A DNA stretch of 25,058 bases from Penium margaritaceum (GCA_023375785.1 SZWC01004730.1:72057-97114), one strand, 5' to 3'; positions 1 through 9,789 are shown, counted from the stretch's first letter. Numbers and translations: made by a program. Notes: generated by a model from the sequence alone, not told the origin.

Positions 1-672
1 ACGCGTCGGCAGGTGGTGGACCACCCACTCGGAGCTGACTGACGACTGCCCCAGCATCGTGGATGCTGTCTCGGACCTCCTGCAGGTTTTCTGCAGTCTA
101 TCCTTGATGCGGACGCAGCTGGCACCGGAGCACCGACGAGTGGTGGCTCCATCCACCAGCAGCTACCAGAGAGCTGCCACGACGCCCTGGGTGCTTGCCG
201 GGGTGCTTTGCGGTTTTTCTGCAGACGCTAGAGTTTTCTCGGTGAACTGGCTCTTGAGCCCGATTTGCATGTTTTGTATTTCCTGTCCACCGATCGGTGC
301 CAGACTTGTGCGTGTGACCAGTCGTAGCGTCCGGCTTGAGATTCTGCATCTCTAGGTTCAGACGGCGTAGCGTTCTGATTTGTCTGCGCAGAGTTACGGC
401 CAAAATAGTATTTTTGGGCCGGTTTTAGGACAGACCTTGCACTGTCGCGTGCGACACCTGTCGTGCGCCGCGGCAGGTATTTATGCTGTGGACTTGTCAT
501 TTGTTATCTCTCTCTGCAATTATTTTCAGTTTGAGTTTCCTGACACTCTGTTCGTGTCCCAACCCAGACCCTTGCAGTTTTGTCTCTAACTTGTGACTGT
601 TGTCACACGCTGACCTGGCACTGACGCCTAGTGTCGCGGCAAGTGGTTAGGAAGGTTCTAGGAAACTTCTCA
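1..672 (+). mobile_element. Ty1/copia LTR, plus orientation, truncated by window start (solo or fragment)
   Basis: This stretch is an inverted, diverged relative of the element A LTR at 14596-15233. Both share, in the same order, the segment around the start TATTTATG (here 478-485), a nearby GACTTGTCATTTGT, a GGCCGGTTTTAGGACAG block upstream, and GGCACTGACGCCT near the end. The proposed LTR end is the CA at 671-672, aligned with the CA that precedes the PBS in element A. No PBS follows it here (the next bases are GGTGG), so this is the downstream LTR of an element lying to the left, a solo LTR, or a fragment. Its 5' end is outside the window, so a target-site duplication cannot be tested. Confidence 0.6.
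478..485 (+). promoter_or_regulatory. TATA-like core promoter of the LTR
   Basis: TATTTATG is conserved between this LTR and the element A LTR (minus strand, 14783-14789), with matching flanks on both sides. Conservation inside otherwise diverged LTRs and the A/T-rich core in a GC-rich surrounding suggest the TATA box of the LTR promoter. The function is inferred. Confidence 0.4.
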
Positions 673-706
673 GGTGGTCTTGTTGCTACTGCCCTTTGTG
701 TTGCAG

Positions 707-982
707 CCGTAGTGGACGCACGTGCCAGTGTTTCAATGTGTGGAGATACACCACTTGCTGAAAACGGTGAAGGTGACATAGAGAATGACCCAAAGATGTT
801 GCCTTAGGATGCATCATATGATGAGGATGACGGTTTTGAAAGTGATGCATCCGGTGTATCATCTCCTCTTGGTGGTGATTTTGGTGAGCCAGTGACACAG
901 AATGAGCACATTTGCCAGCTGGATGAGGAGGAGAGGGAGTTGTAGGAGACGTACAAAGAAGACCCAGAGGAGGCGGAGCGAG
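707..982 (+). pseudogene. Acidic exon-like reading frame, two in-frame stops
   Basis: The frame starting at 709 runs from an AG acceptor-like site (TTTGTGTTGCAG, ending 706) to a donor-like GAG/GTAAGG (intron from 983). It reads as a strongly acidic, Ser/Gly/Asp/Glu-rich segment, for example YDEDDGFESDASG and later TYKEDPEEAERG, and contains an ATG at 736. Two TAG codons, at 805-807 and 943-945, interrupt it, and both could have come from CAG. Composition and the splice-like borders argue for a former coding exon rather than chance, but I recognise no family. It sits only 34 bp downstream of an LTR end, so it could be a host exon hit by insertion or a remnant of another mobile element. Confidence 0.35.
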
Positions 983-2100
983 GTAAGGATGCGTGCATGC
1001 ATTCATTCCTTGTTGGCTCTTCATTCTTTCCTTGTCAACAACGTGAGGCCTTTGCGTTTCTTGCATGTATTAACTAACTCATACTTTCCTTAATGTTCGG
1101 ATGATCCGTGCTGGTCATTGTAGTTTAAGCAGACACTTTTTTAGGGACATTGGAATCCAGACAGAAAGGGGGGGGGGGGGGTTGGGTTAGGCTAAGGGCC
1201 AGGGTTAGCCTTGTTGGGCCAATTTCATTTAGTGTGGGAAGCGGGTGCGTGGGGTGTCCATTTCTGGAAACAGAGATGGTGGCCAAGAGTGCGATAGTGA
1301 GACAAATGTATCCTACGACACGGAGCACTTTCATCCATGGGAGAGGTTTTGTTCCGTATGTGACATTGTTCATTTCCTCTGAGGGTTGAGTAAAAAATTG
1401 TTCAAAGAGATCACGTATCTCACCTTCAATGTGTATACTCACTCATGACGCATGTTTCCTTCATGAATAAATTTAAGTAATCTCTTTCTCACATACTGAT
1501 TTTGCAATGTGTTATCTTGTCATATTGAGTGTACTGGAAATATAATATCCAGTGTTATTCCATGTGCTACGAAGCTTGTATGACACAAGGATAAACTTCC
1601 TCTGAGCAGGACAGGCAGTGGATATGTGTTACAAATTTACTTCATTCCGCATGAATGAACATATGGGAGAAATGCAAACATAACAACATACATATAAGAA
1701 CAAAATGTAGTATTCACAGGAGACACTCACGTAAATGGTTCAATCATTGTGTGCTCAATGGATCCCATAACTTAACAGGCTGAATGAACTTGAGCACACA
1801 ATGATCCCATACGCTCCGCATGTCACCCTACATGTGTACGAACTGCCAGGTAGTGTGCTCATACGTAATGAAGTCGTATTATGTCATTCTGACATGTTTA
1901 TTATTGTACTCTTTATATCCGCTGAAAACTAATTCAAGGTCAATCTGTGCATTTTTTCACAAAAACAATCAATAGACACTTGGTACTTTGTTCATATACT
2001 CATCACACATATTCATTAAGCACATGATACTTCGTTCATTTTGAGTTGTGGAATGTTTGAACTGAAATGACCACCACGTGGGGTAAATCTTTGACAGTGC
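983..2100. other. Non-coding stretch with a possible degenerate exon at 1266-1448
   Basis: No intact gene is seen. In the frame starting at 1266 the plus strand reads HFHPWERFCSVCDIVHF, then one TGA (1380-1382), then GLSKKLFKEITYLTFNVYTHS and a stop at 1446. The Cys/Trp/His-rich wording looks protein-like, but the stretch is short and interrupted, and I know no family for it. A run of 14 G lies near 1169-1182. From about 1450 the sequence becomes AT-rich, without long reading frames, and holds the inverted repeat at 1743-1805. Confidence 0.25.
1743..1805. repeat. Perfect 16-bp inverted repeat with 31-nt loop
   Basis: ATCATTGTGTGCTCAA (1743-1758) is matched exactly by its reverse complement TTGAGCACACAATGAT (1790-1805). 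The sequence GGATCCCATA just inside the left arm is echoed as GATCCCATAC at the end of the right arm, so the locus also carries a partial direct repeat. It may be the terminus of a small foldback or MITE-like element. No matching ends were found further out. Confidence 0.6.
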
Positions 2101-2800
2101 TAAACGCTGAGTACGGCTAACTCATTGTAGCGCATGGCAATTTGTCCTCTATCATCACATCCGCGAACAAGACATTGGACAAACCGACACCCATGGTTCC
2201 GAATCCGGTGGGCAGTCCAACAGGCGATCATGGGATGCCTGTCCAACCGCCAAAACATGGTGTATGGATGGTCGCGTGGATTTGCGTTTATCATGTCCCA
2301 TTGATCTTAGCCCACTGGGCCACCATTGTGCCGTGGTCCATGGAGGGAGGAGAAGGGGTGATGGTTCCCCAAGGACCTACCCGAGGCTCTGGTGGTTGTG
2401 ACCAGCGCAGCAAAGGTGGCAGAGGACGCTTATCTCCAAGATGAGACATGTCGGAAAATGGTTTGCAACCTGCTCGTGAGTATGTGAGGGAGGACAAAAT
2501 GGATTGTGATCGCCCTCATTCGATATGCAGTCCAAAGTACGGGTGTGACAATGCAACCGAGACCACTATGAACCATACTGCTTCAAGTATTTGAATAGCA
2601 TCACTCGACGTGTGCACCCGTAATGTTGCGGTCGACCGCACACCAAGGTAGGGAAGTGCATTCACGAGTTCTATCCCGAACCTCTACCTAGACCGAGGAA
2701 TTTACAATGGACAGAAAAATGTCTATGATAGGGTTGCGTTCTGAACATTCATGCCACGTACAGTAGGTATATTAGGCTTATTTTCCGAAATTTTTCACTG
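2101..2800. other. Low-coding stretch with one short exon-like frame at 2359-2475
   Basis: There is no intact gene. One open stretch on the plus strand (2359-2475) ends as KVAEDAYLQDETCRKMVCNLL and is followed directly by GTGAGT, a good 5' splice site (intron from 2476). Upstream the same frame is broken by stops. I do not recognise the peptide. It could be a degraded exon or chance. Confidence 0.2.
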
Positions 2801-2804
2801 TTCG

Positions 2805-2990
2805 ACCTCAACTGCGGGCTGAGGGGTATATGGGCCTTATTATTCTGAGGTGGGAGTGAATGAGGACTATTGTTCTGGGGCAGGGGCAAACCAGGTTTGA
2901 TGTTCCGACAGATGGCCGAATGGGGCTTATTCTTGTGACAGAGGGGTGAATGGAGCTTATTGTTCCGACGGAGGGGAATATGAGGGTCAC
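2805..2990. repeat. 30-bp minisatellite, about 5.5 diverged units
   Basis: Units begin at about 2834, 2865, 2895, 2925 and 2955, spaced 30 bp (one 31), with a partial unit before them. The consensus runs GCTTATTGTTCCGAC, then GAGGGG, then GAATG/ATATG. On the minus strand this produces a ten-residue pseudo-repeat of the type NNKPHSPL. That follows from the 30-bp period and is not evidence of a gene. Confidence 0.7.
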
Positions 2991-3689
2991 GGGTGAAAAA
3001 ACACAGGGTACTCGGTATTTTCACCGATTCTTTTAAACTAGATTCTTAGCATGATACTCCTGTTGGAATTCTAAAGGGGTACTTTTCCCGCATACCCACT
3101 TTCGTCGCAATCAATGTACACCATACCAAATTTACACAGAAAAAAATGAATGGGGGGCCACTTTGACATAAAAATGACTATAACATCCACCAAAGGTATA
3201 GAATACTTTTGAGGACCACTGTTAAAACTAATACTCCGGATGTCCACCGTGCTAAAAATCGTATGAGGAACAATATAATTCTCCGCATACCCACTATGAC
3301 ACTCCACCGAAGTACAACCGACAACATGAAAAGAAAACCTTAGTCACTAACTCAAACACAGATTAGGTCCCGTATGCTAATACCTTTCCTTTTATTAAGT
3401 AACATATGTCAAGAGTTGAAAGCGACTTACATGCTCATGATTATTCTTTGTATATGCTTATTGTTTTTCTACCTTTGCGTGTCTCTCTCTTTCACACTCT
3501 TCCCCCAATCTCTCTCTAACTCTCTTTGTGTTTTAACGACTTTTGCTAAGCTTAAGACTCCTCAAACTAGGGAAAAAAAGCACCAGTACCGAGTTGGACG
3601 GCCGCTCGATACCGACACCGTTACCCTCGATAGTCGCGATACCGGCACGAGGGCTCAATGCTAGTATCGACCGGCAACACTGGGACTCC

Positions 3690-3723
3690 GACGGGCTGGC
3701 TGGCGGCATCAAACCAGCCCGTC
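3690..3723. repeat. Perfect 10-bp GC-rich hairpin
   Basis: GACGGGCTGG (3690-3699) pairs with CCAGCCCGTC (3714-3723) across a 14-nt loop. It lies in a stretch with further short inverted repeats, for example CGTCCGGACG near 3780, which suggests a decayed foldback element. Confidence 0.5.
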
Positions 3724-3892
3724 CACTCCCTCTTCAGCTAGTCCTCGTCGGCAAATGCCAACAAAGACTATCGGGTTGTCGTCCGGACGAGGTCCGATTG
3801 ACAGCTCGTTATGTTTTTTTTGCGTTCTTCTCATGTCGACAACGTCGACAAGAGAAATACGCCAAAAATAATTGACGTTGACGTCGATTTGG

Positions 3893-3921
3893 CGTCTATA
3901 TTCACAATGCAAATATAGACG
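3893..3921. repeat. 10-bp AT-rich hairpin flanked by TTGACGTTGAC-like motifs
   Basis: CGTCTATATT (3893-3902) pairs with AATATAGACG (3912-3921) across 9 nt. Outside the arms are ATTGACGTTGACGTCGAT on the left and GTCAACGTTGAC on the right, so the symmetry continues imperfectly. It may be the centre or end of a small inverted-repeat element. Confidence 0.5.
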
Positions 3922-4745
3922 ATGGGTCAACGTTGACTTCTTTTTTCTGTGTGTGGGAGAGACTTCTCGAAAATAATTACTCATCCAACCTTGCTCTTTT
4001 GTTTTTAACATTGTATCAAGCTAGAGTAGCTGGAAATACTAGGCAACAGGTTGGAGCACTAGCGTTGTTGATGCAGCGTGCGGGCTTCCACGCTCGTTGC
4101 TTAGTCTGCTACCCCCTCAGTCCACTGCTCTAGAGTCTAAGTCTGGATGCTCTGGGTTTGTTAATCACAAATGTGCGCGCCAGTGCTAGCGCCAGAAAGC
4201 AGCTGAAAACTGGAAGTACCCTACTAATCTTGAATTTTGAATTTTTCAAATGTACTAATTATGTGCTCTTGAATTTCGTTCATGATGTTTTGTGAGAAAG
4301 TTATTTGGGTGGTCTGTAGAGTTTTGTTGAACGAAAACTGATGTTCTTGAAAATCGGCGTCGAACGCGTTCGACCCTGGCAAAGAGCGAAAATCGGCCTC
4401 ACTTGACAGGCGCAACTGCCTGAAATGATGCAAAACAGCATGATTTTGTGCCTATCGCGCCTGTCGTGCGGTAGTTTTGGCAGCTCGGACGGAACTGACA
4501 GTCCTGACAGCACTGCCACCGCTCGATTGTGGTCCCCTGCGAGGACGTGAACGGGTCGCGGACGACGTTTAAAAAACTTCGAGGAGATAAACCATGGACA
4601 ACCGATAATTTCCACATGTTTTACTTCAAAGTAATTATTGAAATGACACCTAATCAATTCGATTAAGAAACATTTTTGTTGAAGAAAATAGGCCCAAAAA
4701 TATTTAGAATCGAAATTCAAGATCGGTAGGATAACTAATTAGGAG

Positions 4746-5393
4746 TGAAGACTAAACAACAATGGGAGACCCCTCCAAGTTCTAGCTCCCCCCCAGCTCT
4801 GTAGATCTTGTTACTCAGCTAACCAGCCAATCAGAAAATAGTCCTAGACCTATTTTCTGGCAGGCAGGGTTTTCTCGGTGAGCCCTGCCAGACAGCCGAC
4901 AGCCCAAAACCCGGGCGTCGTCCGTTATGCCTGAAAACTAGACCATACCACAATACCGATGCTGCGAATGCAGTCGTGCGGTCAGAAACAGCTAGAAAAA
5001 TAGTAGCAAAGAGTTATGGCTGCCCGAACCTAGGAAGTAGCTACGGTGGTCCATTGTGCTAAACAGTGCCACGCAACATGAAACACGGACCCTAGGCAGA
5101 GCATGACGCTGCAGACGAAATAGCACAGTCAGATCCAGCGCTGTACGCATGCGGACAGCCTCTACGATGGCAGTGACCGCCGTCGGCTCGACCGCCAAGG
5201 ACGCCTAGGATGGAGCTGACCACGTTGACGCAGGGAGGAGGCTCTAGCGAATTGCGTGTAGGTCTCAGCATGCGTCGGCTCCACCGGACGACACTCCGGC
5301 AGCGTCAAGTCTCGCCGTTTTTCATCTGCATGCCGATGTACACAAACCAGGAGGATACAACAGAGCACAATGAGAGGTGCGGAAAAACCAACA
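4746..5393 (-). mobile_element. 3' LTR of copia element B
   Basis: In minus orientation the sequence starts TGTTGG (5393 down to 5388), right after a G-rich tract (GGGGGCG). This PPT/LTR arrangement is typical of plant copia elements. The proposed end is TAGTCTTCA (CA at 4747-4746), which gives 648 bp, close to the 638 bp of the element A LTR. I see little sequence likeness to that LTR, so B belongs to another family. The start is firmer than the end. The outer flank AGGAG (4741-4745) does not match the flank beyond element A's LTR (GGTAC), as expected if the two ends come from different insertions. Confidence 0.55.
4832..4891. repeat. Two adjacent hairpins in the B LTR
   Basis: CAGAAAATAG (4832-4841) pairs with CTATTTTCTG (4850-4859) across 8 nt. 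Immediately after, GGCAGGG pairs with CCCTGCC across the TTTTCTCGGTGAG loop. In LTRs, structures near the R/U5 border can act in polyadenylation or reverse transcription. That role is inferred. Confidence 0.45.
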
Positions 5394-5402
5394 CGCCCCC
5401 AT
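5394..5402 (-). promoter_or_regulatory. Polypurine tract of element B
   Basis: The minus strand reads ATGGGGGCG directly before the TGTTGG that starts the 3' LTR, about 100 bp after the end of the RNase H frame. A short G-rich tract abutting the LTR is where plus-strand DNA synthesis is primed in copia elements. Confidence 0.5.
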
Positions 5403-5500
5403 GACTCAAAGGCGCAGTGCACATGGACGGACGACATCCCATTCAACAGACAAACTACCCCAGGGCACATAGAGACGAAGGCCAAGACAAAGAGTGCAAC

Positions 5501-5989
5501 TCACGAACGCACGTTGACTGAACTCACTACCTTCTTGAATGAGTCGTGCTTCAATGCCTTGGTCAAGAAGTCAGTCAACTGCCGTGCTGTCTTAACCCAC
5601 ACAATGTTGATGCTGCCGTCATGCAACAACGAACGCACATAGTGATACTCAACATTCATGTGCTTTGTTTGTGTGTGATGCACAACGTCATTGTTGGCGA
5701 TGGCCATGGCAGTCTCATTGTCACAATGCTATGTGATGGATGCGACGGACTGACGCTACTCAGACAACGGCCGACACAACCACATGCTCTTATATGCGCC
5801 TGAACCAAGGGCTACGTACTCAGCCTTAGCAGTGCTGCGTGTAATGCACACCTGCTTGCCACTATGCCAGGACATCGCCGTGCCGCCAATCAGAAAGATC
5901 CACCCTATGCGGCTCTTACCGTTCGGAATGCCGGCCCAGTCATTGTCGGTGTAGTCCACCACGACAACAGACAGCTGTCGACGGAACAT
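5501..5989 (-). pseudogene. RNase H domain of element B
   Basis: The segment would degrade RNA in RNA/DNA hybrids during reverse transcription. On the minus strand it carries DYTDNDWAG, SGKQVCITRSTAKAEY and, after two TAG codons in frame (in SE*RQS and IT*HCD), TKHMNVEYHYVR and QLTDFLTKAL. These are the standard landmarks of the copia RNase H C-terminus, in the right order and spacing. It ends at 5501, just before the PPT. Confidence 0.8.
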
Positions 5990-6028
5990 AAGACCTCGCC
6001 GTGGAGTCGAGACGACATAACGCAGTAC

Positions 6029-6990
6029 TCAGATCACGGCCTCGAAGTGGAGGTGACGCGACTCTTGAGAGAACTGAGCGAGGAGGTTGACGTCGAACGC
6101 GATGTTTGGACAAGTAGGCATCGCCAAGAACATAAGTGACGCGATGGCACGCAAATACGCGATCACGTCTACCGGCTCCTCCACCACGTGTGGATCAGGT
6201 CTCTTGAGCATCACCTGACCGTCGGACGACATGCATGAGGATGCTCTCGGCGCGAGGGGGAGGTCCTCAGCGAAGCGCCCGGACAGTGTATGGACGTAGG
6301 CGGCTTGATGGACATGTAGTATGCCCGCAAAGCGATCATGCTCAACCTCCATGCCAAGAAAGACTCGCGTTGGCCCAAGGTCCTTCATCTGGTAGGCAGC
6401 GTGCAGTAGGTCCTTGACTCGCTGGATGGCAGCTGCATCCCGTGATGTGATGAGCAGGTCGTCGACATAAACCAAGACACTGACGAGAGTCTGACCTCGC
6501 GGGCTGATGAATAGCGCGGAGTTGGCAGGGATGCGAAGGAGGCCACCACTAAGAAGCGTACGACTGATCTCTTGGTTCCAGCAGCGTAGTGAATGCTTCA
6601 AGCCATAGAGGGCCTTCCGCGGCTTCCAGACCTTACCAAAGCCATCGTCGAAGCCTGGAGGCTGCATCATGTAGAGCTTCTCGCCCTCCATTGAGCGATG
6701 GAGGAGGGCGTTGCTCACATCCTTTTGATGCAGTTCCCACCCATGCTGGGCAACCAGGCTGAACAACGCCCGGCTGGTGGAGAACCGACCGATCGGGACA
6801 AAGATCTGGTCATAGTCGATCCTAGGGACCTGAGCAAACCCCTTGGCCATGAGACGGGCCTTGTACTTGTCCAGTGACCCATCTGGCTTCCACTTTCGCC
6901 GGAGAACCCACTTGGCGCCGATGGCCTTGCGGCCCAGGGGAAGGTCGACGAGCTCATAGACGTGATGTTGCCGAATGGTAGCTAGCTCAT
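6029..6990 (-). pseudogene. Reverse transcriptase domain of element B
   Basis: The domain runs from VYELVDLPLGRKAIGAKWV and KPDGSLDKYKARL through WELHQKDVSNALLH and PPGFDDG to the active site VLVYVDDLL (YVDD codons 6458-6469) and QMKDLG...FLGMEV. It is recognisably copia RT. The upstream join needs one frameshift near 6850-6960. Departures from consensus (LHQKDVSNALLHRS for the usual MDVNNAFLHG) suggest it is older or less constrained than the RT of element A. Confidence 0.85.
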
Positions 6991-7418
6991 TGGTACATGC
7001 AGCTTCCTAGTGAGCGGCCTCAGGAGACGCCTAGGCGACACGTAGGGTGGTTGGGTCCTCTGGTCACTCAGTGGAGAGGGTAGTGAGGGTGTGCGCGTCC
7101 CGTGTCCCTAGTGGAATCTGCGTGAGTGTGGCCATAACGGCATACCGGTGTTCCTTATGGAGCAGGGCATAGCCCAAAGCTGACCCTGGATGTAGGTCGG
7201 TGATGACTGACAGTGTGGTCAAGCCGAGTGCCTTGGTGCCGGGGTCCCCACTCACAACCATGGAAGTGGATCTGACATGAGGTGAGGATCCTCGAGGAAT
7301 GACAGGGGGTCGTGGGGTGAAAGGATGTGCGGAGGTGGCCTAAGTGCCAACTGTCGGCCTGGGCCTGAGGCTCCCGTCTGGACCACCTGTGCAGCGCGCT
7401 GATACAGACGGGACAGCC

Positions 7419-7957
7419 GACCCTGAGGGGCCGGCAGACATGGACGTGGCAGTCGGCCCTGAGGGGCTGACAGACACAGATGGGACGGCCGGCCCCGAAG
7501 GGCTGGCGGACACGGATGGAGCAACCGGCCCTTAGGGGCTGACAGACATGGACAAGGCAGCCGGCCTTGAGGGGCTGGCGGACACGGACGGAGCAGCCGG
7601 CCCTGAGGGGCTGGTGGACTCAGATGGGGAAACCGGCCCTGAGGGGCTAGCAGATACGAACAGGACAACCGGCCGTAAGGGGCTTGCGGACATGGACGTG
7701 GTAGGCGGCCCTCAGGGACTGGCACGCACGGGCGGGGAAGCCGGCCCTGAGGGGCTAGCGGACACGAATGGACAGCCGGCCCCAAGGGGCTGGCGGACAC
7801 GGACAAAGCAGCTGGCCCTAAGGGGCTAGCGGACACGGATGGGGCAGCCGGCCCTGAGGGGCTGAAAAACACGGACGGGACAGCCGGTCCAAAGGGGCTG
7901 GCGGATACGGACAGGGCAGCCAGTCCTGAGGGGCTGTCGGACACAGATGGGGCAGCT
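7419..7957. repeat. 36-bp minisatellite, 15 units, in the element B linker
   Basis: Plus-strand units follow GGCCCTGAGGGGCTGGCGGA, then CACGGACGGGGCAGCC, repeated 15 times at 36-bp spacing. One unit (7744-7778) is 35 bp. On the minus strand 36 bp encode 12 residues, so the repeat gives a Pro/Ala/Ser-rich block. Before the short unit it reads as SASPLGPAALSV-like repeats, and after it as APQGRLPRPCP-like repeats, because the missing base changes frame without creating a stop. The array lies between the integrase KAWRFWDP motif and RT, the place of the variable linker in copia polyproteins. Confidence 0.85.
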
Positions 7958-8623
7958 AGCAAAGGTGGGCTCGTGGGCACAGACGATGGAACGCCCGGAT
8001 GCGATAGGATGGAGAACGGACCCACCACTCCCCCATGCGACGGGAGGAATATCGACGCGCCGGAGCGAACGAGGTCACGGGGAAACAGGTCCTCAAAGAT
8101 GAGGGCATCGTGGGACTCGATGATGTAGTGTCGGGTGGGATCCCAAAAGCGCCATGCCTTCGACTGGCGTGAGATACCAAGGAAGGTGCATGGGCAACTG
8201 CGAGGCTCGAGCTTGCCACACTGTGCGGGGCAAGCAACTACACGATGGCTACGCAGCCCCAGACACGAGCCGGACGTAGGTTGGCACGCTCTCCACACCA
8301 GTGCTGGTATGGAGTGGACTGACAAGGAATGGGTCAATGGGGAATCCGGTTCTAGACCCACGTCATGTAGGTCATGGCCTGGAAGTAGAAGCCATCAAAG
8401 ATGCCGGATTCAACTCGCATGTTGCGGACAGCGTCCGCCATGGTGCGGTTCCATCACTCAGAGACGTCGTTCTGGGCTAGCGTGTAAGGCGCCGATGTCT
8501 CATGATGGACACCACGGGAAGCGAGGAAGAGTGTGGTCTCTCCCAAAAACTCACCCCGCGATCAGAACGAAAGCGACGGAGGGGGTGACCTCACTCACGT
8601 TCAGCGCAGACAAGCCAGTCTCG

Positions 8624-9720
8624 AATGGTGGGACGTGTGGTAGTGGCCAGGTACATCAGAGATCCGATGAGACGGAGGTACAAGGTCACGTCCACTATCT
8701 CCCCCAACTGTGTGGGATCATCCACCTTCAAGGCATCCTGCCTATCAAGTGTAAGAGGTGTGGAAGCGGTGGACACTGCACCAAGGAGATCACTGAAACG
8801 CTCCCCCACGACTCGTGCGTATCGGGCCTGATGCAACAACAGTGTCCTACGCCTGCGATCTCGCACGATCTCCATACCAAGAAACACCGATGCAGGACCG
8901 AGGTCCTTCATCCTGTAGGTAGTCTGAAGAACAGTCTTGGCCTCCTTCACAGCCTCCAGGGACGGAGACACGATCAGAAGGTCATCGACATAGACCAGGA
9001 TGGCGGTGAACCGCTCGGGTGTCGGTAGGATGAAGAGAGAGGGATCTGCCTTGCTCTGTATATATCCCGCACGAGTCAAAGTGCCGGTGATCTCCCGGTT
9101 CCAACACCGCGGAGACCGCTTGAGGCCGTACAAGGACTTGCGCAAGCGCCAGACCTTGTCACCGTCCTCAAAGCCTGGTGGCTGAGCCACAAAAATCTCC
9201 TCATCCACAAAGCCATGGAGGAACGCATTGTTCACGTCCATCTGGTGCAGTTCCCAGTCATGCTGAGCCACTACACCGAACAGTGCTCGAGCTGAGGTCA
9301 TGCGGCCGACAGGGGCAAAAGTGTCAGTGTAATTGACGCCCTCAATCTGAGAATACCCCTTGAGGACCAAGCAGGCCTTGTAGCATTCAAGTGAGCCATC
9401 CGGCTTCACTTTCTTGCGAAAGACCCACTTGACCTGAATAGCCTTCCTCCCAGGCGGAAGGTCGACAAGCTCGTAGACTCTATACTCTTGGATAGCGCGA
9501 AGCTCATCCTCGTAGGCAGCATGCCAAGCTTCAGCGTCCTGTGATGAGAGAGCTTCCCTCAGGGTGCCCGGGTCGGGCACCATAAAGGGAGAGCTCTGCG
9601 TGGCAAGGGCACACGCCTCGGTACTAGGCCTGACGACCACAAGATCAGCTACTGCATCACAAGCGATATGGAACTCGCGACTGACGAGATCATGCCCTAC
9701 GGGGCACGTTGGATGTAGCT
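8624..9720 (-). pseudogene. Reverse transcriptase domain of element A, 3' end missing
   Basis: This long uninterrupted stretch carries the copia RT landmarks in order: AWHAAYEDELRAIQ, VYELVDLPPGRKAI, KWVFRKKVKPDGSLE, TFAPVGRMTSARAL, WELHQMDVNNAFLHG, PPGFEDG, LYGLKRSPRCWN, ILVYVDDLL (YVDD codons 8981-8992), MKDLGPASVFLGMEI and LIGSLMYLATTTRP. Copia RT then normally continues toward RNase H. Here the frame passes instead into DWLVCAERE, an integrase segment of element B, and ends at a TGA (8591-8593). The domain is much better kept than gag, PR or IN of the same element. Confidence 0.9.
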
Positions 9721-9789
9721 CTGTGAGCTCAGTGCAGACACTCAGGCCTAGGGCCTTTGTGCCGGGGTCACCACTCGCGATGTTGCGAG

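Larger units (their letters stand above)
2991..4745. other. Non-coding, repeat-derived stretch
   Basis: No convincing gene is seen on either strand. The part at 3060-3310 has a loosely repeated motif (CCGCATACCCAC at 3089 and 3283, and CCACC/ATCCACC echoes), probably a decayed tandem repeat. The GC-rich part at 3590-3800 is packed with short inverted and direct repeats, such as CGATACCGACAC and CGATACCGGCAC. 4200-4745 is AT-rich sequence flanking the copia block. Confidence 0.4.
5501..8623 (-). pseudogene. Copia element B polyprotein remnant (integrase end, linker, RT, RNase H)
   Basis: Read on the minus strand from 8623 down, the order is: integrase core end and C-terminus (8623 to about 8080), Pro-rich linker with the 36-bp repeat (about 8080-7250), RT (about 6990-6029) and RNase H (5989-5501). 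Integrase shows FRSDRG, a QNDVSE-like segment and the KAWRFWDP motif shared with element A. RT shows PPGF, KALYGLKHS and the catalytic YVDD (6458-6469). RNase H shows DYTDNDWAG with a catalytic Asp, STAKAEYVALG with the catalytic Glu, and the QLTDFLTKAL tail. In-frame stops (several TAG, several TGA) and frameshifts break every domain, so the copy is dead. Gag, protease and the start of integrase are absent. Element A's sequence replaces them at 8624. Confidence 0.85.

Noticed and set aside
7344..7829. Plus-strand collagen-like frames over the 36-bp repeat
   Set aside because: They are antisense shadows of the copia linker, whose neighbours on the minus strand are integrase and RT.
7419..7957. 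CRISPR-like array
   Set aside because: Units abut with no unique spacers, and the locus is a retroelement coding region in a eukaryotic genome.
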